Shown piece by piece: positions 53,346 to 63,288 of a DNA stretch of 64,000 bases; position 1 is the first letter of the stretch, and each line of letters begins with the position of its first letter. The position numbers and the translations under genes were made by a program. The notes beneath the pieces were generated by a model. It made no database searches. It was not told where the DNA came from and saw only the letters and a list, made by a program, of their open reading frames with translations. The stretch is from an uncultured Clostridia bacterium (GTDB lineage: Bacteria; Bacillota; Clostridia; JAAYHZ01), in the NCBI GenBank assembly GCA_937894465.1, contig CALCRE010000133.1, positions 38,722 to 102,721 of the forward strand. The letters run 5' to 3'.

Positions 53346-54893
53346 TTACAACATCCGATCAACGCTTACCTTCCTGTTGCTCCATCCTAAATCCTCTGCC
53401 CACCAACGCATATCAGCTCTTTCTTCCCGATCTTCAGATTCATAAATCGTAGAAAGAAAGTTTGCATAGCCGTGAATACCGCCGACATCATCTACAACAT
53501 AACCACCCTTTTTCGATATGCAGACAGGCTTGTGTTTTTCAACCACTATTTGCTGCGCTTGCTTCAACCCTTCTTCCGTAACGGCTCCTGCTTGCAACAA
53601 ATCGTAGCAATCATCTTTTCTGATGATCTCCACATTCCAATCATCACCATAATCATAGTTATATATAATCTTACGGGTGACCGGTAGAACCTCGGGCTCT
53701 CCGACGCCTTTATAGTTCCCATGATTTGTTTCATATTCCGGGATGACAATTCTTTGCCCTAATTCATCTGCATCAGCTAATGGTTCAGTATGAGAAGCAA
53801 GTACAGAGATCACTTCCAACCTTTCAAGCAGATCCGAAGTACCGGCTTCAAGATTTATCGTGCTATGCAACTCTTTCAATGTCACTTCCAGGACCGGTGC
53901 CTTTTTAAGGATCAGGTATGGTTCATTCTTTGGGTCACCCATTTCTTTCGTCCGTTCTCTATATTCATGAAATGATTCCCTGACATCAATTACAGGAAAG
54001 TGTTCCACAAATCGACGTATGCTATCTTTAGCCACTTGGTGTCTTTCAGAATTTCCTCCATATGAGTAAGGGCCGCTGTACTTATTCTTCAGCCATACTT
54101 TAAAACTTCCCCCGGTATAGTCCTCATCCCAAAATTCATCATTACTGTTATCCGTAAGCCCTTTAAAAAGAATGCCTACTAAATCCATCCAGCCTTTTAC
54201 CTGACCACGAACCAAGCGATCATAATCCTGCTCGTCCAAACGAAAGCATCGAAGGTGTGAATTTTGCCATCCATATAATCTTTGAATTGTGTAATGCAAG
54301 TTATGCAATGGCATATCCGACGGGATTAAGATGTCCCTTGTCAATAATCCCCGATCGGTTGCATCTGCATACCTACTTAGTACCCGCGCTTCCTCATCCG
54401 TACAGTATTCGTTCTGCAATTCCAAATGTAAGCGTATCGGTCGTATCTCCTTTTTTTCAGTTCCTTGTTCTTTTTCCATCATAATCAAGCTCTCTTTCAT
54501 TACTTTTTCGGGGTTCTTTTTACCGTATTCTCGACCCACAATATTCTGAGCCGCAGTTTCTATCCGTTTTCTGTACCTTTTACTTTTCTTAGCATCAATT
54601 GTTAGATCCGGTGCATTATATACACTCTTTTCATAGGGCAAAAAGGCATTTATTCGTTTCTCCGATACACCAAGTATGTCTGCTATTTCAGAAACCTGTA
54701 ATCCCTTTTGCCTTAAAGCAGTCACCTTCAAACTAAAAGGAGTTTTATACTCTCCTAACGTAATCAAGACTTTTCTGACCTTTCCATACGCTACTCCCAT
54801 CTGCTCTGCAGTCTTTTTTAGAGACCGGTTCTCCCGGTAAAGCGAGCTGATCTGCTCCATCCACTTTTCTAATGTTAAATCATCATCACCCAT
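53346..54893 (-). CDS. pRiA4b ORF-3-like protein with N-terminal helix-turn-helix part
   Basis: 515 residues from the ATG at 54893 (AAGGAAAG upstream). Residues about 1-85 contain two helix-turn-helix-like units (LKKTAEQMGVAYGKVRKVL, then LQVSEIADILGVSEKRI). The middle and end carry the pRiA4b ORF-3 type features: PLHNLHYTIQRLYGWQNSHLR and YNYDYGDDWNVEIIR, the latter nearly invariant in the family, and VGGIHGYANFL. Function of the family is unknown; it occurs on plasmids and in chromosomes. Regulated by twin palindromes at 54916-54976. Confidence 0.85.
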   Translation of the reverse strand: MGDDDLTLEKWMEQISSLYRENRSLKKTAEQMGVAYGKVRKVLITLGEYKTPFSLKVTALRQKGLQVSEIADILGVSEKRINAFLPYEKSVYNAPDLTIDAKKSKRYRKRIETAAQNIVGREYGKKNPEKVMKESLIMMEKEQGTEKKEIRPIRLHLELQNEYCTDEEARVLSRYADATDRGLLTRDILIPSDMPLHNLHYTIQRLYGWQNSHLRCFRLDEQDYDRLVRGQVKGWMDLVGILFKGLTDNSNDEFWDEDYTGGSFKVWLKNKYSGPYSYGGNSERHQVAKDSIRRFVEHFPVIDVRESFHEYRERTKEMGDPKNEPYLILKKAPVLEVTLKELHSTINLEAGTSDLLERLEVISVLASHTEPLADADELGQRIVIPEYETNHGNYKGVGEPEVLPVTRKIIYNYDYGDDWNVEIIRKDDCYDLLQAGAVTEEGLKQAQQIVVEKHKPVCISKKGGYVVDDVGGIHGYANFLSTIYESEDREERADMRWWAEDLGWSNRKVSVDRML

Positions 54894-54915
54894 AGTTCGT
54901 CTTTCCTTTTTATTT

Positions 54916-54976
54916 GGTGTCAACCCACACCCTATACACATATTACACCTATATTAATATGGTGTCAACCCACACC
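54916..54976 (-). promoter_or_regulatory. promoter framed by two identical palindromes
   Basis: GGTGTcaacccACACC occurs at 54916-54931 and 54961-54976, 45 bases apart. The -35 TTGACA (minus, 54968-54963) lies inside the outer copy, a 17-base spacer follows and the -10 TAATAT is at 54945-54940. The inner copy covers about +2 to +17. This is a repressor-type layout ahead of the pRiA4b-like gene. Confidence 0.75.
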
Positions 54977-55066
54977 TCACTTTTATTTAACTTTTTATTG
55001 CAAAGAGCCGAGATGTTTGTAGTTTTTTGCTTCGGTATGGGTATTGGAAACACCGTTACAAGGAAC

Positions 55067-55094
55067 AGGAGCCATTCTTGTCCGAATAGCTCCT
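55067..55094 (-). terminator. hairpin after the ABC permease gene
   Basis: An 11-base stem AGGAGCyATTC (55067-55077 with 55084-55094, one wobble) and six-base loop; the tail is TGTTCC, so the T-run is poor. Probably a weak terminator for the permease (stop at 55130). Confidence 0.4.
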
Positions 55095-55129
55095 TTTGTT
55101 CGAATATATAATACTTCTTGTAGTTCATT

Positions 55130-58100
55130 TTATTCAACGGACTTTAAGGAGTCCGCCATGTCGATTTTATTAATCTTTTTTCTCAACATAAAGTTCACCA
55201 AGAATGTGATCAGTAGTGTGATTAAAGCTGAAAGCAGATAACTGGTACCAAAAATCTGCTCTTTAAAAGAGACGGCATCTACCTTGATTCGGCTCATAAC
55301 AAACATATGGAGCAACTTTCCAAAGCCTAACCCGATTAAGGTTCCAAGCAAAGTCAAGATGAAAGATTCCCGAAAAACGTATTGTTGGGTCTCTCGGTCG
55401 TAAAAGCCGATGACCTTTATCGTAGCAATCTCCCGTGCCCGTTCTGTAATGTTAATATTGTTAAGGTTATAGATCACCACAAAGCTAAGCGCTGCTGCAA
55501 AAGCAATCACTAACCATATAATTTGATTTAAGCTTTCCATCATATTTGCTACCATGACTCGCATATCATACAGCACGGATACTCTGGTTACTTTGTCATC
55601 TTTGGACAAGGATGCGGACACAGCATAAAGATCCTCATGATCCGTTGAGGCATATGCATTTTGATAGATCGGCTCTTTTTTTAAAAAAGCTTCATAGGTT
55701 TCTCCGGTCATAAATAAGTAATTGTTCATATAGTTTTTAAATATACCCGCCACTCGAAGATCCGCATTTTCAATTCCGTTGACTCTGATGGTGACATAAT
55801 CCCCTTCTTTTATATGAAACTCCTCTGCCAATCTATCATTGATGAGCACATTACCATAAGAAGGGTAGAGCAGATTTCCGGATTTTGAAGATAATCCGAT
55901 GACATGTGAAATATTCGGATCATCCGTTGCCACAACAGAAGCTTTTTTAATCTTCGTGTCCTGAATCAATTCCACTTCACCCTCAGTGACAAAAACACAT
56001 TCAGTTAAAACATCCGAGTATGATTCAATAAAATTCTCTCTTTCTACATTGTTTTGTCCTTCTGAAAATGAAATGTTGTAATCATAAACCATAATGGTAT
56101 CAAACTGGTCGTTGACTACATTTTTAATGGAATCATTGATACCTAATGCCGTCACAACCAAAGCCGTACATCCGGCAACACCTAAAATGGTCATAGTGAG
56201 CCTTCGTTTATAGCGAAGGATATTACGTAAAGACACTTTGTGAAGAAAACTAATTCGGTTCCAAATAGCGGGGATCCTCTCCAATAAGATACGTTTTCCC
56301 GACTTTGGCGCTTTTGGGCGGATCAGCCCCGCCGGCATTTGCAAGAGTTCCGCTTTACAAGATACAAATGTCACACCGGCAGAACACAACAATGATACAA
56401 TTAATGAAATCACCAAGAGTTTTGCATCAAACAAGTATTCCAACGATGTAAATCCATAAACCATTCCATATGCCTGCCATATAGCTAAAGGAAAGTACTT
56501 TGTTCCTAAAAAATACCCAATAAAACAACCGATGACGGCGGCACCACCGGAGTAGCTGATGTATTTACCTGTGATCATACCATCGCTGTAACCGATGGCT
56601 TTTAAGGTGCCGATTTGTGTACGATGCTCATCCACCATTCTGGACATGGTGGTAGAACAAACCATCGCTGCTACCAAGAAGAAGAAAATTGGCAACACAG
56701 TGGCTAGACCCTCAACAATTGACGAGTCATTTTCGAATGAAGCGTACCCTATGTTGTAATTCCGGTTCAATACAAAGACATCAGCCTTAGGAATATCCGC
56801 TATTTCATTCCACGCATCTTCAATTTCAGCCAATCCCTCAGCCAGTTCTTCTTCTGCCTCGGCAAATGAATCTTCAGCCTCTTTTCTGCCGTCCTCATAT
56901 TCTGCAAGACCTTTTTCATACTCAAGCCTTGCTTCTTCCAAAGTTTTTCTACCTTCTGAAATTGCTTTTTTGTTTTCCTCGATCTTTTCTTTTCCGGAAT
57001 CCAGTAAAACTTTAGCATCCAAAAGTTTCTTTTTTGCATCCTCCAACAATTGAATCGCTTCTGCTCTTTCCTGATCCAATTTCTTTTGCCCCTCATTAAT
57101 CATGGCAAGAGACTTCTGCAATTGACCATATTGCTCTACAACTCCGGATTCTTCAATTTGCTTAACCGCTTCCTTTGCTTGGTTGAGTTGTTGTGAAATA
57201 GCGACGTATTCCTCGCTATTTTTATCTTTCATTTTAGAAAGAGCATACTCCATGGAAGATACCCCTTCATTTAATTGAGCATATTGTACCAAAACACCGC
57301 TTTCTTCGATTTGCGTCATGCCGGATTGAACATCCAGACGGTTTTGATCCAAATCCTTTTGTCCGGAATCCAACAACGCATAAGCGTCCTTTTTCTCCGA
57401 TTCATATTTTAAAATGGCAATTTGATAATCTTTAACAGACTGTTGATACTCAAGTTCAGCTTCTTCAATCTTCTTCTCACCATCTGATAAGTTCTCTTCT
57501 TCCTCTTTGATTTTCTCATCAGCTGAAACCAATTCCTCATATGCATCATCCAGTTTCAACAAGGCATCGGCTTTTTCAGTCAGATATTCCGCATATCCTT
57601 CATCATATTCTTTTTGTGCATCTTTTAACTTTTCATTGGCTTCATCTACAATTTCCTGATAGCGAAGCTCTCCTCTTTCTTCTAACGCTGTTTTCAAAGC
57701 AGCTTCATTGGCCGTAATGAAATCCTTGTATTCCTTACTTAATGCTTCACCGGTCTTGTTACCCATGCGAACTTGAACTTCGGTATAGAATTCCGTAGAA
57801 AAACCTTTCATGGGTATATAGATGAAAGCATAAACAGAACCTTGACCAAGCCCGGTGGTTCCGCGATCATAATTTAAATAATTCGCAGAGTCTGCAAGTC
57901 CTACAACCACATATTCGTCATAAGCGAAAACATCCAAAGTATCCTTATCGTTCGAAGGCGATACAACCACCTTAGAGCCAATGGATTCTTTCGAAAATTT
58001 TGCTGAATCCAATACACATTCATTGTCCGATTGCGCCGATCTACCGTACCGAATATTTAACAAATTTACGGGTTCAGTGATAGAATGAGCTTTTAAAACA

Positions 58101-58414
58101 ATCTCTTCTTCTCTTCCTATATCAGCAATAAAATCAAAGGATACAGCGCCTTCTGCCACCACTTCCTCACGTTGAGAAAAATACTCCACATCCTCTTGCG
58201 TAAGACCTAATGTAGAAATTAATCGATAATCGGCCATCTGAAGTTCGGAAGTATAACTATCCAAGGTTTTCACCATAGACGGTCTTGTAATGATTAATCC
58301 TGAAAAAAAGCCCACGCCCAAGGCGATGATGGCTAAAATAGCAATATATCGTTCCAAAGATTTTTTTATTTCACGGTAATTGTTCTTGCGCCAAGCTGTA
58401 TTTCGTCTTACCAT
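55130..58414 (-). CDS. large FtsX-like ABC permease with coiled-coil outer domain
   Basis: 1094 residues. First helix about 24-42, then an extracellular domain (to about 560) whose middle (about 245-540) is a long coiled coil (KEYDEGYAEYLTEKADALLK and similar heptads), three helices around 575-700 with GTLKAIGYSD, a second outer part, and three C-terminal helices (about 955-1085) with ATIKVIGFYD. The overlap of seven bases with the ATPase gene means coupling. Such permeases with giant coiled-coil domains occur next to LolD-like ATPases in Firmicutes; substrate unknown. Confidence 0.9.
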   Translation of the reverse strand: MVRRNTAWRKNNYREIKKSLERYIAILAIIALGVGFFSGLIITRPSMVKTLDSYTSELQMADYRLISTLGLTQEDVEYFSQREEVVAEGAVSFDFIADIGREEEIVLKAHSITEPVNLLNIRYGRSAQSDNECVLDSAKFSKESIGSKVVVSPSNDKDTLDVFAYDEYVVVGLADSANYLNYDRGTTGLGQGSVYAFIYIPMKGFSTEFYTEVQVRMGNKTGEALSKEYKDFITANEAALKTALEERGELRYQEIVDEANEKLKDAQKEYDEGYAEYLTEKADALLKLDDAYEELVSADEKIKEEEENLSDGEKKIEEAELEYQQSVKDYQIAILKYESEKKDAYALLDSGQKDLDQNRLDVQSGMTQIEESGVLVQYAQLNEGVSSMEYALSKMKDKNSEEYVAISQQLNQAKEAVKQIEESGVVEQYGQLQKSLAMINEGQKKLDQERAEAIQLLEDAKKKLLDAKVLLDSGKEKIEENKKAISEGRKTLEEARLEYEKGLAEYEDGRKEAEDSFAEAEEELAEGLAEIEDAWNEIADIPKADVFVLNRNYNIGYASFENDSSIVEGLATVLPIFFFLVAAMVCSTTMSRMVDEHRTQIGTLKAIGYSDGMITGKYISYSGGAAVIGCFIGYFLGTKYFPLAIWQAYGMVYGFTSLEYLFDAKLLVISLIVSLLCSAGVTFVSCKAELLQMPAGLIRPKAPKSGKRILLERIPAIWNRISFLHKVSLRNILRYKRRLTMTILGVAGCTALVVTALGINDSIKNVVNDQFDTIMVYDYNISFSEGQNNVERENFIESYSDVLTECVFVTEGEVELIQDTKIKKASVVATDDPNISHVIGLSSKSGNLLYPSYGNVLINDRLAEEFHIKEGDYVTIRVNGIENADLRVAGIFKNYMNNYLFMTGETYEAFLKKEPIYQNAYASTDHEDLYAVSASLSKDDKVTRVSVLYDMRVMVANMMESLNQIIWLVIAFAAALSFVVIYNLNNINITERAREIATIKVIGFYDRETQQYVFRESFILTLLGTLIGLGFGKLLHMFVMSRIKVDAVSFKEQIFGTSYLLSALITLLITFLVNFMLRKKINKIDMADSLKSVE

Positions 58415-59112
58415 TCAATCTCCTTTATAGGTAACGCATTTTCATTTTTATCAATTGAAATAATCGTTCCGCTCTTGACCTGCACGATACGGTCAGCCAT
58501 ACCGGCTAATGCAGAATTGTGGGTAACGATAACCACAAGCATACCATTTTTTCGACTTTGGTCTTGCAACAACTGCAATATTTGTCGTCCGGTTTTGTAA
58601 TCCAATGCACCGGTAGGTTCATCACACAACAACAACTTAGGGTTTTTAGCCAATGCCCTTGCAATGGCAACCCGTTGCTGTTCACCGCCGGACAACTGTG
58701 CCGGAAAATGAACCATCCGATCTTCCAGACCAACACTTTTTAAAACCTGATCCGCAGGTAAAGGGTTTTTCGTCATCTGTGTGACTATTTCCACATTTTC
58801 AATGGCCGTGAGGTTGGGAATCAGGTTATAAAATTGAAAGACAAACCCTATATCTTCGCGACGGTAAGTGGTTAGCTCGTTCTTGTTAAAGGAGGATATC
58901 TCCTTTTCACCTAAATACACCTTTCCTGATGTCAGTGTATCCATGCCACCTAATATATTTAAAATGGTAGTCTTTCCGGCACCGGACTGACCTAATATGA
59001 TACAAATTTCACCTTTATCGATATCAAAAGAAACATCCCGCAACGCAGATAATTTCATATCACCTACACGATATTCCTTGTTTACATTTTCAAACCTTAC
59101 AAATGAACCCAC
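58408..59112 (-). CDS. ABC transporter ATP-binding protein partner of the large permease
   Basis: 234 residues from a GTG at 59112 (GGAGG six bases before). [14 protein letters not shown] is the start. Walker [11 protein letters not shown], signature [15 protein letters not shown], Walker [17 protein letters not shown] and H-loop VTHNSALAG are intact. The set is MacB/LolD type. It lies between a divergent TetR and the permease. Confidence 0.93.
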   Translation of the reverse strand: MGSFVRFENVNKEYRVGDMKLSALRDVSFDIDKGEICIILGQSGAGKTTILNILGGMDTLTSGKVYLGEKEISSFNKNELTTYRREDIGFVFQFYNLIPNLTAIENVEIVTQMTKNPLPADQVLKSVGLEDRMVHFPAQLSGGEQQRVAIARALAKNPKLLLCDEPTGALDYKTGRQILQLLQDQSRKNGMLVVIVTHNSALAGMADRIVQVKSGTIISIDKNENALPIKEIEW

Positions 59113-59144
59113 TTTATTCCTCCTAACTTGACAATTGTTCAAAA

Positions 59145-59165
59145 TTGAACTAGAATCTAGTTTAA
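59145..59165. promoter_or_regulatory. 21-bp palindrome between ABC pair and TetR gene, probable operator
   Basis: TTGAACTAGA-A-TCTAGTTTAA is a near perfect palindrome (one mismatch). A shorter one (TTGACAATTGTTCAA region, 59128-59141) lies beside it. Location between divergent genes suggests the TetR product binds here. Confidence 0.65.
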
Positions 59166-59259
59166 CACAGACAATCAAATTTATGAATAAGCAACTTTAC
59201 CGCAAATGATTGAATATCAACAAAACATACAAGTGTGTTAAAAAGGAAGGTGAATATTT

Positions 59260-59871
59260 TTGGCGAAAGAAACCGAAAACCGAAGTGTCAGAAATACGAA
59301 GAGACGCTTAAAAGAAAGCTTGATGACCTTGTTAAAAGAAAAACCGGCACCTGATATTACTGTAAAAGATTTATGCGAATTAGCAGATATCAATCGTGGT
59401 ACTTTCTATTATCATTATACGGATATTTTTGATATGATCAAAAAGGTGGAAGAAGACTTTTTCAATGAATTCAACGAGCTGATACAACCTATGAAAGCAT
59501 CCGTTCCTCCGGAGGGAGATCCTTATTTAATGCTGACAAAGGTTTTTTCTTTCTTTGACAAGCATGAGGAATGGAGCCAAATCATGCTGGGTCCTAACGG
59601 AGACATGTCCTTTATCCGACGACTGAAAAATTTAGTCGATGAAAAGTGTTCGAGTTTATGGAAGGAAGTCGGACTTGCACTTAATCCCCACGAGTACGAG
59701 CTATTTAATTCCTTTATCATCAACGGATATATCGGACTATTGGAAACATGGCTAAAAACCGGTCGCAAACAAAAGCCTGAAGAAATGGCCGGCTTTGTCA
59801 CAAAAATAATTGGACCGACCGGCTTGCCTTATGTAGCTTCAAAAACCGATCCTGCTCATAAAAAAGAATAA
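59260..59871 (+). CDS. TetR family regulator of the ABC-FtsX pair
   Basis: 203 residues from a TTG at 59260 (AAGGAAGGTGA six bases before). N-terminal HTH: LKESLMTLLKEKPAPDITVK, then LADINRGTFYYHYTDIFDM, a classical TetR recognition helix. The C-terminal domain is the TetR_C_8-like type (FFDKHEEWSQIMLGPNGDMSFI). It is divergent from the ABC genes; likely their repressor. Its own start lies about 95 bases from the palindrome. Confidence 0.9.
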   Translation: MAKETENRSVRNTKRRLKESLMTLLKEKPAPDITVKDLCELADINRGTFYYHYTDIFDMIKKVEEDFFNEFNELIQPMKASVPPEGDPYLMLTKVFSFFDKHEEWSQIMLGPNGDMSFIRRLKNLVDEKCSSLWKEVGLALNPHEYELFNSFIINGYIGLLETWLKTGRKQKPEEMAGFVTKIIGPTGLPYVASKTDPAHKKE

Positions 59872-60242
59872 CCGGCAATTTATAATTTTATTTTGATCAA
59901 TTAAATCGTTAAGAACACGTATAGCTGGGCCAGCACTGTATTTTTCGATTGTGAAACACCGCCTATAATATCCTTTATCACTCCTTAACCAACCCTCCAA
60001 GTGTAACAAATTCCATACAATCATCATATGTTTATCAGTGAACTACCGGAATAACCATAATCTCTGTGAATAATCGTATTAAGTAAACACGAAAATTATA
60101 CCTTAAACTGCAATGTAAAGCGTAGTGTTTATTATTTAATTTGATACCTACACTTGGTAGTCTTATTAAATTATTATCATCCTATCAACATAAAATAAAA
60201 AACGAAGCTGAAATAGGTGAGGGGCTTGGTATGGTTGATTGG
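59872..60242. other. intergenic stretch without recognisable gene
   Basis: AT-rich. Minus-strand readings near 59890-60030 give a short protein-like run (GYYRRCFTIEKYSAGPAI) which I cannot assign. No promoter or strong terminator was recognised. Confidence 0.35.
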
Positions 60243-60563
60243 TCACTCTATGACTACTGCGGTACCGGAAGCTGTTACCATCAACATATTTCCTCCTTGG
60301 CCTAGCACCTCATAGTCAACATCCACACCGACAATTGCATTTGCGCCGAGAGCTCCTGCTCTTTGACTCATTTCTCTGATGGCTGCTTCACGTGCTTCGA
60401 TCAGTTCTCCTTCATAGGAGTTGGAGCGTCCTCCGAAAAAGTTTGATAACCCTGCGGCAAAATCTTTTATAAAGTTGACACCGGATATCACTTCCCCAAA
60501 AACAATTCCTTTATATGCAATAATCCTTCTACCTTCTACATTTGGTGTTGTGGTTACTATCAT
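60243..60563 (-). CDS. YbjQ/UPF0145 family protein
   Basis: 106 residues. [21 protein letters not shown], then [49 protein letters not shown] and the [17 protein letters not shown] end are diagnostic of the family. Forms a small oligomeric fold of unknown function. It is downstream of the ASCH-like gene on the same strand (39 bases). Confidence 0.95.
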   Translation of the reverse strand: MIVTTTPNVEGRRIIAYKGIVFGEVISGVNFIKDFAAGLSNFFGGRSNSYEGELIEAREAAIREMSQRAGALGANAIVGVDVDYEVLGQGGNMLMVTASGTAVVIE

Positions 60564-60601
60564 TTCAAATCCTCCTTTTTGTTTTTCCTTTTCCTTATTA
60601 C

Positions 60602-61027
60602 TTATGCTCGTACTTCATCAATATTCCCAACCGGGAGCCAATCATCCATATTTTCATAATTGCTCTTGTCAATTACAAAAGGATCAATCACATCAACCTT
60701 ATCGACTTGGATGAGGATCAGATATCTTTTCCCGGACCACCTTTTGTATTGTTTCTCTGTCAACCTTAATTTATCCTGATTCTTTTCAATCAGTGAAATC
60801 GATTCGTCTTCAGTCATTTTTTCCGATTGAAATACATCTGCTACAATCGCTTTTGCCTGAACTTTTCCCTCGCCGTCATTCTTGATAAAGTATAAAGTGT
60901 CATTCACGAATACTCTTCCGTAAGGAAGCTTTCTACCTGCCGCACCTCTTATAACCATCGTCTTCGTCCCGGTAATCAAAGCTTCCAATTCATTGGCCTT
61001 TGCATCCACATAAACTACGTGACCCAT
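60602..61027 (-). CDS. ASCH/PUA-fold-like protein
   Basis: 141 residues. The arrangement [21 protein letters not shown] and [20 protein letters not shown] and KAIVADVF has the ASCH-type beta-barrel pattern (GxKxxxIR, PYGxV, DxLYF, G-V-AxAxV). Function in RNA binding is common for the fold. No obvious catalytic residues. It probably shares a transcript with the YbjQ-like gene. Confidence 0.6.
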   Translation of the reverse strand: MGHVVYVDAKANELEALITGTKTMVIRGAAGRKLPYGRVFVNDTLYFIKNDGEGKVQAKAIVADVFQSEKMTEDESISLIEKNQDKLRLTEKQYKRWSGKRYLILIQVDKVDVIDPFVIDKSNYENMDDWLPVGNIDEVRA

Positions 61028-61324
61028 TTTGAGTACCCCCGATCAATCCAAAAATCCAGTACTAAATTCGACCTTCATTTATATTTTATACCATACCCGT
61101 ACCCATGTTAGCTATATTAAAAGAGCACATATGTGTTATTTTAATATTATTATATCGAATCAGATGTATTTAAGTGGTAAGTGTTATATAATCAGCTAAA
61201 GTGTGTCAGGCAAATTTTTATTGGGGTGAACACCGAGCAAATAGAATACCCCTGCGACGAATGGAAACGTAAAACAATATTATTGGATGATGAGCTTAGA
61301 ATTGAAAACACGGAGAGTTTAAGC

Positions 61325-63004
61325 ATGTTAATACGATGGGCAAATGAGAATGATCTTCCTGCATGGTGTGCGCTGGCAACAGAAGTGTCGCCTATCTTCC
61401 AACATCCGGCCGATATGGGTACTGACCCTGAGTTTATATCTTATACTCGGAGCAAAGTTAATAATTACGAGGTACTGGCCGCTGTGGACTATATGAGTGG
61501 TAACAAAATGGGCTTCATAGGCTTTTCACGGACAAATAACCACATCTCATGGTTTGCTGTTTCCGGGCAGTATCGCGGAAAAGGTGCCGGCGAAAGATTA
61601 CTAAAAACCGCTTTACGGCAACTCGACACTAATAAAGATATAACCGTCATTACCTTTCTTGACGGTTATTCGCAGGGTGTTGCAGCGAGAACCTTATATA
61701 AAAAGTATGGATTTACCGAAGAAAGGCTGATCATACATGACAACCTTCCCAGATGCGAAATGAAACGTCCTGCTTCGACCGAAAAACGCGGTGGGAGCTT
61801 CCATTACCTTTATCCTGAATTTATCAAAGCGGCAGATATAGCATTTTGCCCGGTCTGCAATGGAGAGCCTGCACCGGAAAGACAGACGGACATCCAAATA
61901 AATAAAAAAGTATTTGTCTGCGGTGAATACCCCGGACAAGGGAGACTATTCGGTAAAATGTATGTGATGCCAAGAAAGCACTACTATCACTTTGAAGATA
62001 TGCCGCCTACCGAAATGGTCGACTTTATGAGCGAGGTTCAACGCGTGGGAGCGGCGTTGCGCAAAGTAACAGGCGCAGTAAAAATCAACTATGAAATACA
62101 TTCAAACTCGGGAGCACATATACATATCCACTTGTTTCCACGTTATTTGGATGATGAGTTCCCCGGTGCGCCAATTGATTTTCGCATTACCGAACCTGCA
62201 CCATATGAAAGCTACGAGGAATTTTTGTGGTTCGTTGAGCAGATGAAGAAGGAACTGCAGCTTACACAAAACATGCCCTATTACCTCGCTTACGAGAAAC
62301 GCTATCAAGCTGTTTACGCTAGCGGAGCAACCGTCTGGGGACATCAGCCCGACGATGAGATCCTTGTTGCCACATTGACCGAATGGGTGAATAAAAATGA
62401 CCTTAAGGGAAAGAAAGTGATTGAGTACGCTTGCGGAGAGGGCTCCGTCGGGGTGATTCTGTCTAAGCTCGGCTGCGTTTATAAAGGCGTTGATATTGCA
62501 CCTTCAGCAGTGGAGCGTTCAAAACAAGTATTGGCACCATATTCTTCTGCAACAGTTTCTTTGATGGATATGGTGAATGAGCCCGTAAACGATGTTTTTG
62601 ACGCAGCCATTGATTGTATGGGCTTTCATATGCTAATTATTGATAGTGATCGACGGAAATATTTAGCGAATGTTATTGCAACGCTAAAACCAGGTGCACC
62701 TATGCTGTTTTTTCGTCAAGACTATCATGCTGATGCATACAGCGGTGAGGTTGCCTCTTACGAAGAATGGAAAGCAATTTCAGGATCTGATTATGAAACG
62801 CCATCCATACGACATGTAACTAATAATGGAAAGGAATATAAGGTGAATATTCCGCTAGTCCCCGCAAGAGCTAAAAATAAAGAAGACTATATCGCTGAAA
62901 TGACTACTGCCGGATTCGTTGTTGACCAATTTATTGTAATGGAGCCAAGCAGGGCAATCTTGAATGCTGTTTCAATCTATGTTCACAAAAATGGTTTAAA
63001 ATGA
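61325..63004 (+). CDS. GNAT acetyltransferase-HIT-SAM methyltransferase triple fusion
   Basis: 559 residues from the ATG at 61325; GGAG lies nine bases before, while the upstream GTG at 61181 lacks a site and its extra 48 codons match nothing. Residues about 1-150 form a GNAT domain (SGQYRGKGAGERLLKTA). Residues about 155-305 form a HIT-like domain with AFCPVCNGEP and the triad motif AHIHIHLFPRY. Residues about 315-559 form a class I methyltransferase (VIEYACGEGSVGVILSK, motif I; AIDCMGFHMLI, motif IV region). No frameshift is seen. Function unknown; the three activities suggest modification of one nucleotide-linked or small substrate. Confidence 0.85.
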   Translation: MLIRWANENDLPAWCALATEVSPIFQHPADMGTDPEFISYTRSKVNNYEVLAAVDYMSGNKMGFIGFSRTNNHISWFAVSGQYRGKGAGERLLKTALRQLDTNKDITVITFLDGYSQGVAARTLYKKYGFTEERLIIHDNLPRCEMKRPASTEKRGGSFHYLYPEFIKAADIAFCPVCNGEPAPERQTDIQINKKVFVCGEYPGQGRLFGKMYVMPRKHYYHFEDMPPTEMVDFMSEVQRVGAALRKVTGAVKINYEIHSNSGAHIHIHLFPRYLDDEFPGAPIDFRITEPAPYESYEEFLWFVEQMKKELQLTQNMPYYLAYEKRYQAVYASGATVWGHQPDDEILVATLTEWVNKNDLKGKKVIEYACGEGSVGVILSKLGCVYKGVDIAPSAVERSKQVLAPYSSATVSLMDMVNEPVNDVFDAAIDCMGFHMLIIDSDRRKYLANVIATLKPGAPMLFFRQDYHADAYSGEVASYEEWKAISGSDYETPSIRHVTNNGKEYKVNIPLVPARAKNKEDYIAEMTTAGFVVDQFIVMEPSRAILNAVSIYVHKNGLK

Positions 63005-63288
63005 CCACTTCCGGTGATATATAAACTGAAAAACCTTGTGTCGGAACGATGCTAAACTTTAGCTCATACCGGGTGCGCTTGAGCTAAGGAGGAGGCTTTA
63101 GAGATCCATATGTAATTCCAACCTGTTGAATCATCGTAAGTTCATTGATAATAAGTTTTAAAACGGGATATGGGCAGGCTGGCAAGTTACATATTAACCC
63201 TGGTCTTACGTGTTCTTGTTCCCGAAAGAATCGTAACGAAAATACTTGATAACAAACCATCTAAGGAAGAAGGAGATGTGATGGATGT
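63005..63288. other. intergenic stretch with a small hairpin
   Basis: TTAGCTCA (63058-63065) pairs with TGAGCTAA (63080-63087 region), loop about 14 bases, followed by GGAGGAGG. A possible short frame from the ATG near 63170 (MGRLASYILTLVLRVLVPER) ends near 63309, overlapping the next gene; without homology I do not call it. Confidence 0.35.

Noticed and set aside
59839..60027. 62-codon minus-strand frame after the TetR gene
   Set aside because: No ribosome site or known motif and it overlaps the tetR end.
61181..61324. N-terminal extension of the GNAT-HIT-methyltransferase gene
   Set aside because: No ribosome site at the GTG and no GNAT homology; the ATG at 61325 has GGAG.
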